Of a DNA stretch of 64,000 nucleotides, positions 17,508-25,755 are shown piece by piece. Each line of letters starts with the position of its first letter. Position 1 is the first letter of the stretch. The translations under genes and the position numbers were made by a program. Source of the DNA: an actinobacterium acMicro-4 (GTDB lineage Bacteria; Actinomycetota; Actinomycetes; Actinomycetales; Microbacteriaceae); assembly GCA_000754445.1 (NCBI GenBank), contig JNSD01000012.1:1-64000 (forward strand), given 5' to 3'. The notes beneath the pieces are model-generated. The model was not told where the DNA came from. It was given only the letters and a program-made list of their open reading frames with translations, and searched no databases.

Positions 17508-18869
17508 TTACTGATACTCATCGAGGGTGACCTCGACGGTGTATGAATTGCCACCGCGAACATAAGTCAGCGTCGAGGTTGACCCACCTGGCAATGTTCT
17601 CACTTGTGCAGTCAGATCTACCCGGTTCGTAATGGGAACCCCATTGAATCGCGTCACAATGTCGCCAGCGCGCAAGCCACTCTGGGCAGCAGCACCCTGG
17701 GGACTCACGCTGTCGATATAGGCGCCAGTCACCGTGGAGGACGCGACAGACTGAGCATCCGTGACCAGGGCGCCCAGCAAGCCGTGGCTTGCGGTCCCCG
17801 TGGTGATCAGTTCTGACGCGACGCGAACGGCAAAGTTCACCGGAATCGAGAAGCCGAGCCCAATACTTCCGGCACTTTGGCCACCCGTTGAGGCAATCGC
17901 CACGTTAATGCCAATCAGCTTTCCTTCGCGATTCATCAGTGCGCCGCCGGAGTTCCCCGGGTTGATCGAAGCGTCGGTCTGAATCACTGGAATCGAAATG
18001 GTCTGCCCTGGAACCAAAGTGCCCCCGGGGATATCAAAATCAAACTGGCCGCCCTCTTCGTCCGGGCCCTGAGCGGCACCGACCGTGATACTGCGATTAA
18101 TGGCAGAGACAATTCCGCTGGTCACGGTCCCTGGCAGGCCCAGAGGAGCACCAATGGCGATTGCCTCATCGCCCACATTCAGCGCGTCAGAGTCGCCAAG
18201 CGCCATGACCTGGAACGGTCCAGGGGCCTCAATTTTGAGCACCGCGATGTCAGAGAGGACATCGCGTCCCACGACGGTGGCAGAAAAAAGCCGACCATCC
18301 GACATGGTGATCCTAATTGCTGGCTCCTGCGCGCCGAGGGTGACCACGTGGGCATTGGTCATCACGTGCCCGTCCTCGCTGATGATGACTCCAGAGCCAC
18401 TACCGGCACCGGTCGAACCGGCCACCTCAATAGTTACTACCGAGGGCAGCGCTGACGCCGCGACAGCGGTGATCTCGCTGGCATCCAACGGAGAGTTGAC
18501 GGTGATGGCAGCCGGTGAGGAAACGCCCGGAGTGACAAGGCCTCTGGCCGAAAGGTTCCAAATCGCAAAAGCGCCCCCAGCGGTGCCACCGAGGAGTCCG
18601 CCGACAATCAGCGCGACCGTGACGAAGACCCCGAGCGTGCGAGCACGGCGCTTGTCCTCATCCAGGTGCTTACGACGCTCGCGGGAATAGCTATCGGCAA
18701 TCCCCCCGTAGACAGCAGGGTCAAAAGGTGACACCGGCCGCTCTGCAATCGCAAAAGGAGGGACGTCGCGGTCCCCTGGCTGCGGAGCCGACGCCTCAGT
18801 ACTCTCTGCGGGGATATCGTCGCTGGAGGGCTCCGGCGGGGGTGTAGCTTCCTGATCGGCTGTACTCAC
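17508..18869 (-). CDS. HtrA/DegP-type serine protease with PDZ domain
   Basis: A 453-residue membrane-anchored envelope protease. Residues 1-78 are cytoplasmic and Pro/Glu-rich; 80-106 is a transmembrane helix. The trypsin-like domain carries the triad His174 (TNAHVV), Asp207 (LSDIAVL) and Ser307 (NPGNSGGA). A C-terminal PDZ domain from about 355 includes QSGLRAGDIVTRFNG. It probably handles misfolded exported proteins. The GTG start is preceded by GAAAGG at a long spacing. Convergent with DUF3039 without a gap. Confidence 0.93.
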   Translation of the reverse strand: MSTADQEATPPPEPSSDDIPAESTEASAPQPGDRDVPPFAIAERPVSPFDPAVYGGIADSYSRERRKHLDEDKRRARTLGVFVTVALIVGGLLGGTAGGAFAIWNLSARGLVTPGVSSPAAITVNSPLDASEITAVAASALPSVVTIEVAGSTGAGSGSGVIISEDGHVMTNAHVVTLGAQEPAIRITMSDGRLFSATVVGRDVLSDIAVLKIEAPGPFQVMALGDSDALNVGDEAIAIGAPLGLPGTVTSGIVSAINRSITVGAAQGPDEEGGQFDFDIPGGTLVPGQTISIPVIQTDASINPGNSGGALMNREGKLIGINVAIASTGGQSAGSIGLGFSIPVNFAVRVASELITTGTASHGLLGALVTDAQSVASSTVTGAYIDSVSPQGAAAQSGLRAGDIVTRFNGVPITNRVDLTAQVRTLPGGSTSTLTYVRGGNSYTVEVTLDEYQ

Positions 18870-18952
18870 TCCAGGGAATCCTTTCGAAGGCCTTAAGTGT
18901 CTTCCGACAACCTGGACAAAGGCTTAGACCTTCTCTAACGATACCTGGAGAT

Positions 18953-19798
18953 TTACTCACAGCGCCCCTGAACAAGCCCGCCCTGAGGGCAGCCCTCGTC
19001 AACGAGAACCGAATCCACGCGAAGAATCTGGAGCGTGGCTGGGGCGCCTGTGCGACTGACTGTTCCAGCCAAAGACACAAAACCACCCTGGTCGAATCGA
19101 TACGACACCGAGTAGTCAACCTGGAGGGTGACTCTGTAGGTCCCAGGTGCGGCATACACATGGGACGTTGAGGTTTTGCCGAAGCGCTTAGAGCCCCACC
19201 TCGAACCCGCCCCGGACACAGTCGCACGCGCGCCATCACCGTAGGACCAGCGAAAGCGCTGCGGAGTGAAGCGCACCTCAATCGGCCAGCCAAGGAGCGT
19301 TCCCGACTGACTCTGAACACCCGCGTTGCTGAAGATGTTCGTTGGGACCCGGGGCAGGCTCCAGGAACCGGGCTCAATGAGAATTCCGGGGGGCAATGGT
19401 TGGAATGACGCAAGATCCCTCACGGTCGTCGGTGGAATAGGCGCCCTCTGAACCCAGACGCGCGGGGGCGGCGGGTTTTTCGGTGCCGATTGGCCCCGGC
19501 ATAGCCCAGCCAGGATGATCGAGCACTGGCGGGATCCGAGCACAGGATTTCTCGGAGGCCTCGGAATTCGTGGTGAGGAAAACACCGACGCAGCGGGCGT
19601 GCTGGCCGAAGACCCCGGTGATCCAGGAGTAGTGACGCTAGCTCCCAGGGTCACGCCCGCAGGGCCCACCGAAGTTGAAATACCCAGGCACTCACCGGCT
19701 GTCCGCGAGGCTTGCGAACAGGCTTCAAACCACACAGCAGTGCCCGTGGCCACCCCACCAAAGCCCAGCAGGAGAGCGAGTACTCCACTGGCTAGCAT
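18953..19798 (-). CDS. Secreted PKD-domain protein
   Basis: A 281-residue protein with a hydrophobic start (VLALLLGFGGVATGTAVWF) as signal peptide, a low-complexity Pro/Ser/Thr region to about residue 120, and a PKD-like beta sandwich near 170-235. The PKD signs are FRWSYGDG followed by the HVYAAPGTYRVTL strand. Paired cysteines in the tail may form disulphides. Proteins like this are common in Microbacteriaceae, with unknown roles. It overlaps the upstream lipoprotein gene by seven bases, implying coupling. Confidence 0.75.
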   Translation of the reverse strand: MLASGVLALLLGFGGVATGTAVWFEACSQASRTAGECLGISTSVGPAGVTLGASVTTPGSPGSSASTPAASVFSSPRIPRPPRNPVLGSRQCSIILAGLCRGQSAPKNPPPPRVWVQRAPIPPTTVRDLASFQPLPPGILIEPGSWSLPRVPTNIFSNAGVQSQSGTLLGWPIEVRFTPQRFRWSYGDGARATVSGAGSRWGSKRFGKTSTSHVYAAPGTYRVTLQVDYSVSYRFDQGGFVSLAGTVSRTGAPATLQILRVDSVLVDEGCPQGGLVQGRCE

Positions 19799-20505
19799 CG
19801 GCTAATCCCCCACCACTGCTCCGTGTGGTCCACTAAGAGCTCGTCAGTGCTCTCGCCCACCAGCCAAAACACGACAGCGTTTCGTTGCCCCCACCGGGCT
19901 GAGGTGGTGGCCCAGAAGCCTTCAATAACCTCCCACTCCTCGGCCGTGCCATCCAAAGACTCCCACTCGCCCTGCCACTGCAGAACCTCGGCTGGTGGGT
20001 CACCATCCTCAAGCCCGAGAACCAGCACTTTCGTCGCATCGACGCAGGCAATAACACCGATGTCGAGTCCACCGCCTGGAACCTGCCTGGCAAGCTGAAC
20101 CTGGAGACCATCCACCGTTGTCTGGCCCAGCGTGCGCTCCTGCGCTGCAGTGAAGCGGGCGAAGCCCTCTTCTTCCTTCGGATACCACTGGGGTGTCACC
20201 AGCGAGGCCATCCGCCGAGGGTCACTACCACCCTCGCTCGTAATCACATCAGAGCGCTCAAGATAAGCCTCTATAGCCTTGGTCGCCCCAAGGGCGGCAC
20301 CGTAAAAGAGATCATCGGCTGGTAGCTGGGCTATAACCGCTGCGGGACGTGGCTGAGAATCACTGGTCCCAGGCTCACTGGTCCCAGGCTCACCTGTCCC
20401 AGGGGCGTCGGAGATATCAGGCGCCATGGCGCACCCGGAGATCAGCACAACAAGAGAGACCAAGGTCCCAAGACCCAGGCGTTGATGGTGGAGGACTAGT
20501 TGCAT
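19792..20505 (-). CDS. Lipoprotein of unknown function
   Basis: A 237-residue putative lipoprotein: hydrophobic LGTLVSLVVL leads to the lipobox ISGC at Cys25, followed by a Gly/Thr/Pro/Glu linker coded by 15-base DNA repeats. The remaining 170 residues look like a small extracytoplasmic domain with a Trp-rich end (EQWWGISRC). The ATG lies six bases after TACACT, so the mRNA is likely leaderless. It is coupled to the PKD protein. No family recognised with confidence. Confidence 0.7.
   Translation of the reverse strand: MQLVLHHQRLGLGTLVSLVVLISGCAMAPDISDAPGTGEPGTSEPGTSDSQPRPAAVIAQLPADDLFYGAALGATKAIEAYLERSDVITSEGGSDPRRMASLVTPQWYPKEEEGFARFTAAQERTLGQTTVDGLQVQLARQVPGGGLDIGVIACVDATKVLVLGLEDGDPPAEVLQWQGEWESLDGTAEEWEVIEGFWATTSARWGQRNAVVFWLVGESTDELLVDHTEQWWGISRC
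20360..20404. repeat. Three tandem 15-base repeats in the lipoprotein linker
   Basis: TCACTGGTCCCAGGC occurs twice (20360-20374, 20375-20389), followed by a third copy with two changes (20390-20404). They encode the repeated Gly-Thr-x-Glu-Pro linker just after the lipobox. Units are multiples of three, so copy-number change would alter linker length without a frameshift. Confidence 0.8.
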
Positions 20506-20511
20506 CCCCGC

Positions 20512-20517
20512 AGTGTA
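20512..20517 (-). promoter_or_regulatory. Predicted -10 box (TACACT) of the lipoprotein gene
   Basis: TACACT on the minus strand lies six bases before ATG 20505; leaderless pattern. Confidence 0.55.
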
Positions 20518-20562
20518 GGAAAGGTCAGGTCGCTGGCGTGCCTGTTTTCCACAGGCCTACAG

Positions 20563-21372
20563 CTAAAGCTTCTCGCGGATATCGAAGCGACGCGCCAGGC
20601 TCACGGGATTAATCTCGCGCACCGCAGAAACTACCGAAGCATCCAACTGTCCATGCAGAACACCACCATCTGGGCCTAACTCATCCAGCACCACCCCCCA
20701 CGGGTCGATCACGGTGCTGTAGCCAACACCGTGGGGTGCTGGCTGGCCAGCGGCCAGCACATAGCACTGGGACTCAATCGCGCGAGCCTTCAACAACGCC
20801 TGCCAGTGACTCAGCTTGTGCTCTCCTGGCACCCACTGCGCTGGAATCACCAGAGCCGTCGCGCCGGCGTCAACAAGCCTTCTGGTCACCTCGGGGAACC
20901 TAAGGTCGTAGCAGGCAAGGAACCCGAGCCGGTGCCCCCCGATATCTAGCAGACGAGGTTCAGCGATTGTCCCTGGTGCAACGAACGACGATTCGGTGTG
21001 CCCGAAGGCGTCATACAAGTGGATTTTGTCAGTCTCGGCAAGAACACCCTGTCGCCCCACAGCCACGATGGTGTTGGTGGGCAGAGAGTTCTCCCGCCGT
21101 CGCAACATTCCAGCAACGATGATGACGCCATCGTGGGCCGCAGAAATCTCAGCGAGCCCCGTCACGAACTCACCATCGGCACCCTCCGCGAGATTGCCCC
21201 ACGCTTCATACTGGTCAGGGAGAAAAGCTTGCGAGTACTCGGGGGCAACGACAATCTGTGCTCCCTGGGATGTGGCACCAGCCACAATCTCAGACAGGGC
21301 AGCCAGGTTCGCACCACTCGTGGCCAGTGGCGCATACTGCACCAGCGCGACGTTCAGGAGCCCTTCACTCAT
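20563..21372 (-). CDS. Carbon-nitrogen hydrolase (nitrilase superfamily)
   Basis: A 269-residue cytosolic amidase-type enzyme. The Glu-Lys-Cys triad is visible: Glu in VAPEYSQAF, Lys in TDKIHLYD and Cys in LACYDLRFPE. The pattern fits the Nit2/omega-amidase-like branch, which hydrolyses small dicarboxylic amides, but the substrate cannot be read from sequence. The ATG is six bases after TAGGCT (leaderless). It is read leftward, after the initiator tRNA and its terminator. Confidence 0.88.
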   Translation of the reverse strand: MSEGLLNVALVQYAPLATSGANLAALSEIVAGATSQGAQIVVAPEYSQAFLPDQYEAWGNLAEGADGEFVTGLAEISAAHDGVIIVAGMLRRRENSLPTNTIVAVGRQGVLAETDKIHLYDAFGHTESSFVAPGTIAEPRLLDIGGHRLGFLACYDLRFPEVTRRLVDAGATALVIPAQWVPGEHKLSHWQALLKARAIESQCYVLAAGQPAPHGVGYSTVIDPWGVVLDELGPDGGVLHGQLDASVVSAVREINPVSLARRFDIREKL

Positions 21373-21378
21373 GGACCA

Positions 21379-21384
21379 AGCCTA
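21379..21384 (-). promoter_or_regulatory. Predicted -10 box (TAGGCT) of the nitrilase-family gene
   Basis: TAGGCT on the minus strand lies six bases before ATG 21372; leaderless pattern. Confidence 0.55.
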
Positions 21385-21413
21385 TGCCGGTGGGCCACCA
21401 GCGCGAGAAAACA

Positions 21414-21443
21414 CAAATCCCCTCACATCGGCGAGGGGATTTG
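21414..21443 (-). terminator. Rho-independent-type terminator after the initiator tRNA
   Basis: A perfect 11-base stem, CAAATCCCCTC with GAGGGGATTTG, has an eight-base loop. On the transcribed strand it is followed by TGTTTTC. It starts five bases after the encoded CCA of the tRNA, so it should end the tRNA transcript. Confidence 0.8.
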
Positions 21444-21447
21444 TTGA

Positions 21448-21524
21448 TGGTTGCGGGGGCAGGATTTGAACCTACGACCTCTGGGTTATGAGCCCAGCGA
21501 GCTACCGAACTGCTCCACCCCGCG
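21448..21524 (-). tRNA. Initiator tRNA-fMet (CAT anticodon), CCA encoded
   Basis: The gene reads CGCGGGGTGGAGCAG at its 5' end, with anticodon CAT in a stem carrying three G:C pairs (GGG/CCC), a hallmark of initiator tRNA. C1 is opposite A72, the mismatch that keeps the tRNA formylated and out of elongation. The T arm is GGTTCAAATCC. CCA is encoded at 21450-21448. A TAGGCT box lies just upstream and a terminator downstream, so it can be transcribed alone. Confidence 0.95.
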
Positions 21525-21557
21525 GCGGTGACCTAAGCCTAACACGCCGCGGGGTGG
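21515..21557 (-). repeat. 13-base inverted copy of the tRNA-fMet 5' end around its promoter
   Basis: CCACCCCGCGGCG (21515-21527), covering the first ten bases of the tRNA, is mirrored exactly by CGCCGCGGGGTGG (21545-21557). The 17-base interval contains the TAGGCT -10 box (21541-21536). In a read-through RNA from the UPF0182 gene this would form a stem that traps the tRNA 5' end. Confidence 0.7.
21536..21541 (-). promoter_or_regulatory. Predicted -10 box (TAGGCT) of tRNA-fMet
   Basis: TAGGCT on the minus strand lies 11 bases before the mature tRNA 5' end, allowing a short processed leader. Confidence 0.55.
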
Positions 21558-21563
21558 CAGTTT

Positions 21564-24488
21564 CTACTGGTTGGTGAGGACGAGCGCCCGGTTGAGAGCG
21601 TCCGTCAGGCGGCGATCTGCTTCGGCAGCGGCAACGAGGTCGTTGGCGCGATACGCAGCTTCACGCTCGAGCAGTGCTGCTCTGGCATCTGCCAGGGCCA
21701 ACTGCAGCTCAGTGGAGATGACAACGCCAGTATCGGCGTCACCCTCTTCAGGAGCCGGAGTCGGCGTGGCATCAACTGCTCCAGAGTCGTCGGTTGCCTC
21801 GCCCTCGGGCGTCTCTTCCTCCGGAGCGACTGTGCCACTGGAATCGCCTGCTTCTGCGCCGGAGTCGCCACCGAAGAGGGCATCGAGTGCCTCATCGAGG
21901 GTGTCTTCGAACGCTATTTTTTCGCCAAAGGAGACAAGGATCTTCCGCAACAGCGGATAGGACGTGTCGCCGGTGGAGCGAACATAGACAGGCTGGACAT
22001 AGAGCAGACCGCCGCCAACGGGCAGCGTCAACAGGTTTCCAGAAATAACCTCGGTCTGGCCCTGGCGCAGCAGGTTCAGCTGCTGACCAACATTGGCATC
22101 CGAGTCAAACTGGGCCTGCACCTGGCCAGGGCCGGGAACAGTGGTTTGCTTGGGTAGACGCAACAGCGTCAGCTTGCCGTAATCGGGGCCATAGTCGGCG
22201 TTGGCGGCCAGGTAGCCATAGAGCACGTTACGAGACGCCTCGCCGGTTGCCCGCGGAATGAAGGTCGAATACAGCGAGAACGCAGGTGCATCACTGCCAG
22301 GGATTTCCATGGTCAGGTAATAGGCAGGCTGCAAACGAGGTGCCGCCGGGTTGGACACTGGGTCATTTGGTGTGACCCACTCATCCTCGGCCGAGTAGAA
22401 AGTTCCAGCGTCCGTCACGTGATACGCGCCGAGAATGCTGCGCTGAACCTTGAACAAGTCAGAGGGGTAGCGCACGTGAGTGAGCAGACCCTCGGACATC
22501 TCCGATGCGGGTTCAATTGTCGAGGGGTAAATCTCAGACCACGCGCGAAGCAGTGGGTCCTCGGTGTCCCAGGCGTAGAGGGTGACCTCGCCGGAGTATG
22601 CGTCCACCGTTGCCTTCACAGAGTTGCGCATGTAGTTGACGGTGTCAAAGGCAATCTGAGGGGCTGGTCGATAGGTGTCGGCAATGGCGGTCGAGACCTC
22701 AATGGGCGTGGAGTAGGGGTAGTCACGGGTGGTCGTGTAACCATCGATGATCCAGACGACGCGGCCATCCACAATTGCTGGGTAGGGATCGTTGTCGAGG
22801 GTCAAATATGGTGCAACCTTGGACACCCGCAGTGCCGGGTTCCTGTCATAGAGGACCTGCGAATCCGTCGTAATGGCGTCGGAGAGGATGATCTGCTCCG
22901 ACTGGAACTTCATCGCAAACAGCAGCTGCCGGAAGAAGGAGTTGAGCTCGGGGCCGCCCTCACCGGTGAAGGTGTAGGTCGCATTGTTCTCGTTGCCCTC
23001 ACCACCGGAGGGGAAGTCGAGCTCAAGAGCTGGTCCACCCTCCGGTCCTCCCACGATTGAGTAGGGCGGTGAGTTCTCACCAAAGTAAATGCGAGGCTCA
23101 TAGTCACCGAGGGATTCAGAGACAGGGATACCCTGCTCAATGAACCTCGGTTGCCCATCAGGAGTTCGCTGGTTACCGTAAGCCGCAACCATGCCGTAAC
23201 CGTGGGTGTAGACGATGGTGTTGTTGTACCAACTCTGAGAGTTAAGACCGCCAAGGTTAATCTCGCGGGCCGCAATCACGATGTCTTGGCGCTCACCTGC
23301 CACCTCGTAACGTCCCACGTCCAAGAAGGGCGGGAACTGGTAGTACTGCCGGAACTGCTGCAGCTGTGCAAAAGCGTCCGTGACCAGAGCCGGGTCAATG
23401 ATGCGGATATTGGCCGTGGTTGCAGCGTCTGAGCCAAGCGCCCCCGCACTGGTGTCGGTGGAGGCCTCGTAGGCAACCTCGACGATGTCCGAGACGCCAT
23501 AGGCGTCTCTGGTGGCAGTGATATTGCGCTCTATGTACTCGGCTTCCAGGGTCCTAGCACTCGGGTCAACCTGGAAACGCTGGACGATGCTCGGGTAACC
23601 AAGACCCAGAACCAACCCAGAGACGATGTAGAGGGCAGTGCCAACGATAGCCAGGCGCCAGCGGCCAATAATGGCCGTAGCAAGGAACAAGATGGCGACC
23701 AGAACAGCAATGCCGGCCATAATGGCGCGGGCCGGAATAGTGGCGTTCACTTCGGTATAGCCGGCACCAAAGGCTAGGAAACCACCGCCGGGGCTCACCA
23801 GGGCCGTGTATTGCTGGAGCCAGAGGTCAACAGCCTGCACCACGAAATAGAGCAAACCGATTAGCCCGAGCTGAACACGCATCGTCCGCGACACACGAAC
23901 CTCACGGCCGTTGATGGACACTCCCCCGTACAGCAGAGCAGTCGCAGCGCCGGCAAGAGCGCACAGGAACAACATGGTCGAGGCGAAGGCAACCACCGAG
24001 GTGAATACAGGAAGCTCAAAAACGTAGAAGCTCACATCGAGCCCGAACTCGGGGTCTACAGTGCCGAAATCTGAACGGTTCATCCAGAGCAGGAACTGAG
24101 GCCAGGTGGTGGAGGTGGAGAGTCCCGAGAACAACCCCAGTAGTGCGGGCAGACCAATCATCGCCACCCGGCGCAGCGGGTCAATCAGCTGGCGATAGCG
24201 ATCCAGTTCGCTGGAGAGCTTCGCGTAGACGGGGCGGAATCGGTATGCAATCTGAATGCTCAGCCACACCGGGATAAACATGCCGAAGAAACCAAGCGCA
24301 AACATAATCGCGGTGCCACCCCACGAGGTGAACAGCACCTGAAGGAAGCCGAGCTGGTCAAACCACAGCACCTCGGTGTAGAGGGTGGCAAAGAAGAAGA
24401 ATCCGGCGACGACGGCACCCAGAACGACGAGGGTGATGATGAGCGGGATTCTGTTGCGTCCCAGTAACTGCTCTGTTGCTTGTGACAC
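21564..24488 (-). CDS. UPF0182 family large membrane protein
   Basis: A 974-residue protein of the UPF0182 family, found across actinobacteria. The N-terminal 320 residues hold seven or so transmembrane helices, starting LIITLVVLGAVVAGFFFFATLY; the rest is a large extracytoplasmic domain with conserved stretches such as YGMVAAYGN and IYFGENSPPYSIV. The C-terminus is acidic and low-complexity (Glu/Thr/Pro-rich) before a final helix. Function unknown. A TAGACT box at about 24530 and an AAGGAG site precede the GTG start, so this mRNA has a leader. Confidence 0.93.
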   Translation of the reverse strand: MSQATEQLLGRNRIPLIITLVVLGAVVAGFFFFATLYTEVLWFDQLGFLQVLFTSWGGTAIMFALGFFGMFIPVWLSIQIAYRFRPVYAKLSSELDRYRQLIDPLRRVAMIGLPALLGLFSGLSTSTTWPQFLLWMNRSDFGTVDPEFGLDVSFYVFELPVFTSVVAFASTMLFLCALAGAATALLYGGVSINGREVRVSRTMRVQLGLIGLLYFVVQAVDLWLQQYTALVSPGGGFLAFGAGYTEVNATIPARAIMAGIAVLVAILFLATAIIGRWRLAIVGTALYIVSGLVLGLGYPSIVQRFQVDPSARTLEAEYIERNITATRDAYGVSDIVEVAYEASTDTSAGALGSDAATTANIRIIDPALVTDAFAQLQQFRQYYQFPPFLDVGRYEVAGERQDIVIAAREINLGGLNSQSWYNNTIVYTHGYGMVAAYGNQRTPDGQPRFIEQGIPVSESLGDYEPRIYFGENSPPYSIVGGPEGGPALELDFPSGGEGNENNATYTFTGEGGPELNSFFRQLLFAMKFQSEQIILSDAITTDSQVLYDRNPALRVSKVAPYLTLDNDPYPAIVDGRVVWIIDGYTTTRDYPYSTPIEVSTAIADTYRPAPQIAFDTVNYMRNSVKATVDAYSGEVTLYAWDTEDPLLRAWSEIYPSTIEPASEMSEGLLTHVRYPSDLFKVQRSILGAYHVTDAGTFYSAEDEWVTPNDPVSNPAAPRLQPAYYLTMEIPGSDAPAFSLYSTFIPRATGEASRNVLYGYLAANADYGPDYGKLTLLRLPKQTTVPGPGQVQAQFDSDANVGQQLNLLRQGQTEVISGNLLTLPVGGGLLYVQPVYVRSTGDTSYPLLRKILVSFGEKIAFEDTLDEALDALFGGDSGAEAGDSSGTVAPEEETPEGEATDDSGAVDATPTPAPEEGDADTGVVISTELQLALADARAALLEREAAYRANDLVAAAEADRRLTDALNRALVLTNQ

Positions 24489-24542
24489 GAGGGGTTGTCT
24501 CCTTGGTTCGGGGTGGGCTTCAGTCTACAAAGAATGCTGTGG

Positions 24543-25649
24543 CTATCCCGAGCGCCCGGGACAGGTCGGCGTCGGCTCCCCGGCGGCGAAGAGCCGCAGG
24601 GCATCAACTGCCTCAGAGAGAGCCGCCACGGGAACAACCACGAGCCCCTCCGGGATGTGGCCGACAATGTCGGGGCAGTTACTCGCAGGGGCTAAAAAGA
24701 CACTGGCACCATCGTTGAGGGCACCTAACATTTTGTGACGAATGCCACCAATACTGCCCACGTCACCACCGGCGGTAATGGTTCCGGTGCCGGCGATGAC
24801 GGTGCCGGAGGTCAGATCCTCGTCGGAGAGCATCTCCACAATGCCAAGAGCAAAAATGAGGCCGGCACTCGGACCACCCACGTTATCCAGCGCAATATCA
24901 ACCTCAATGGGGAATTCATAGCGGCCAGAGACCACAATGCCGATCATCGGAACCCGGGTGTCGCCCTCGGAAAGCCTCGGAACGACCTCGATGGTCTCTA
25001 GGCGACCAGCGCGCTCAACGAGTAACTCCAACGGCTTGCCGGCACCGGAATCAGCAATGATTTCTCTGAGCTGGCTAACATCACTGACGCTCTGCCCGGC
25101 AGCCTGAACGACAACGTCATCGGACTCCAATACCCCCTCGCTGGGGCCACCCTCCATCGCCTGAGCAACAACTAAGAGGCTCGTGTAGGGAACCCCAACA
25201 TACCCCAGTGCGGCTGCCACGGACTCCTGCTGTGAATTGCGCATCTCGATCTGGGCAGCCTCAAGATTTGCTTCAACACTCACACCCGGTGGGTAGGCGA
25301 CATCAACGGGAATGACGGTACGACTAGGGTCAAGCCACCCGGTCACGACATCAAGCCACCCCGGAAGATTCTCTGGGTTGCCAGAGCGCGTCACGGTGGT
25401 CAGTCGCAATTCACCACTGGGTTCATACGTGGGGGCACCAGAGATAGAAATCAAGGAGACATCCCCTCCGGATGTCTCCACCGAGCCCAGGGTGTCAAAG
25501 GTGGGTCCCGGGTGATCAATCACATAGGGAGCGGGGAACAGTGACAGACCCACCGCGATGAGAGCCGTCAGCCCCAGCATTAACCAGCCGGCCCGACGGG
25601 AACGCTGCTGAACAACCCGGGTGGGGTCATCCTGCTCAAATATCGTCAC
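24543..25649 (-). CDS. YlbL-type PDZ/Lon-like membrane protease
   Basis: A 368-residue membrane protein with an N-terminal helix (WLMLGLTALIAVGLSLF), a degenerate PDZ domain near 150-240, and a C-terminal Lon-type (S16) protease domain. The catalytic pair is visible: Ser in NVGGPSAGLIFALG and Lys in IRHKMLGAL. GTG 25649 is chosen because AAGGAG lies four bases upstream; the longer ORF to 25691 has no such site. YlbL-like proteins sit beside UPF0182 in many actinobacteria. Substrates unknown. Confidence 0.88.
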   Translation of the reverse strand: MTIFEQDDPTRVVQQRSRRAGWLMLGLTALIAVGLSLFPAPYVIDHPGPTFDTLGSVETSGGDVSLISISGAPTYEPSGELRLTTVTRSGNPENLPGWLDVVTGWLDPSRTVIPVDVAYPPGVSVEANLEAAQIEMRNSQQESVAAALGYVGVPYTSLLVVAQAMEGGPSEGVLESDDVVVQAAGQSVSDVSQLREIIADSGAGKPLELLVERAGRLETIEVVPRLSEGDTRVPMIGIVVSGRYEFPIEVDIALDNVGGPSAGLIFALGIVEMLSDEDLTSGTVIAGTGTITAGGDVGSIGGIRHKMLGALNDGASVFLAPASNCPDIVGHIPEGLVVVPVAALSEAVDALRLFAAGEPTPTCPGRSG

Positions 25650-25743
25650 GGGGCTCCTTGAACTGACGGTCTCGGTGAGCATAACCATCAATCCCGTGTG
25701 CCAGCTCAGAGCGAAATACCCCAGGCCAGAGGAAACCCGGCAC

Positions 25744-25749
25744 TAGCGT
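25744..25749 (+). promoter_or_regulatory. Predicted -10 box (TAGCGT) of the DUF2342 gene
   Basis: TAGCGT ends six bases before ATG 25756; leaderless pattern. Confidence 0.55.
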
Positions 25750-25755
25750 TGAGGT

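Noticed and set aside
22419..23060. 213-codon plus-strand frame inside the UPF0182 gene
   Set aside because: Antisense shadow with no supporting motif.
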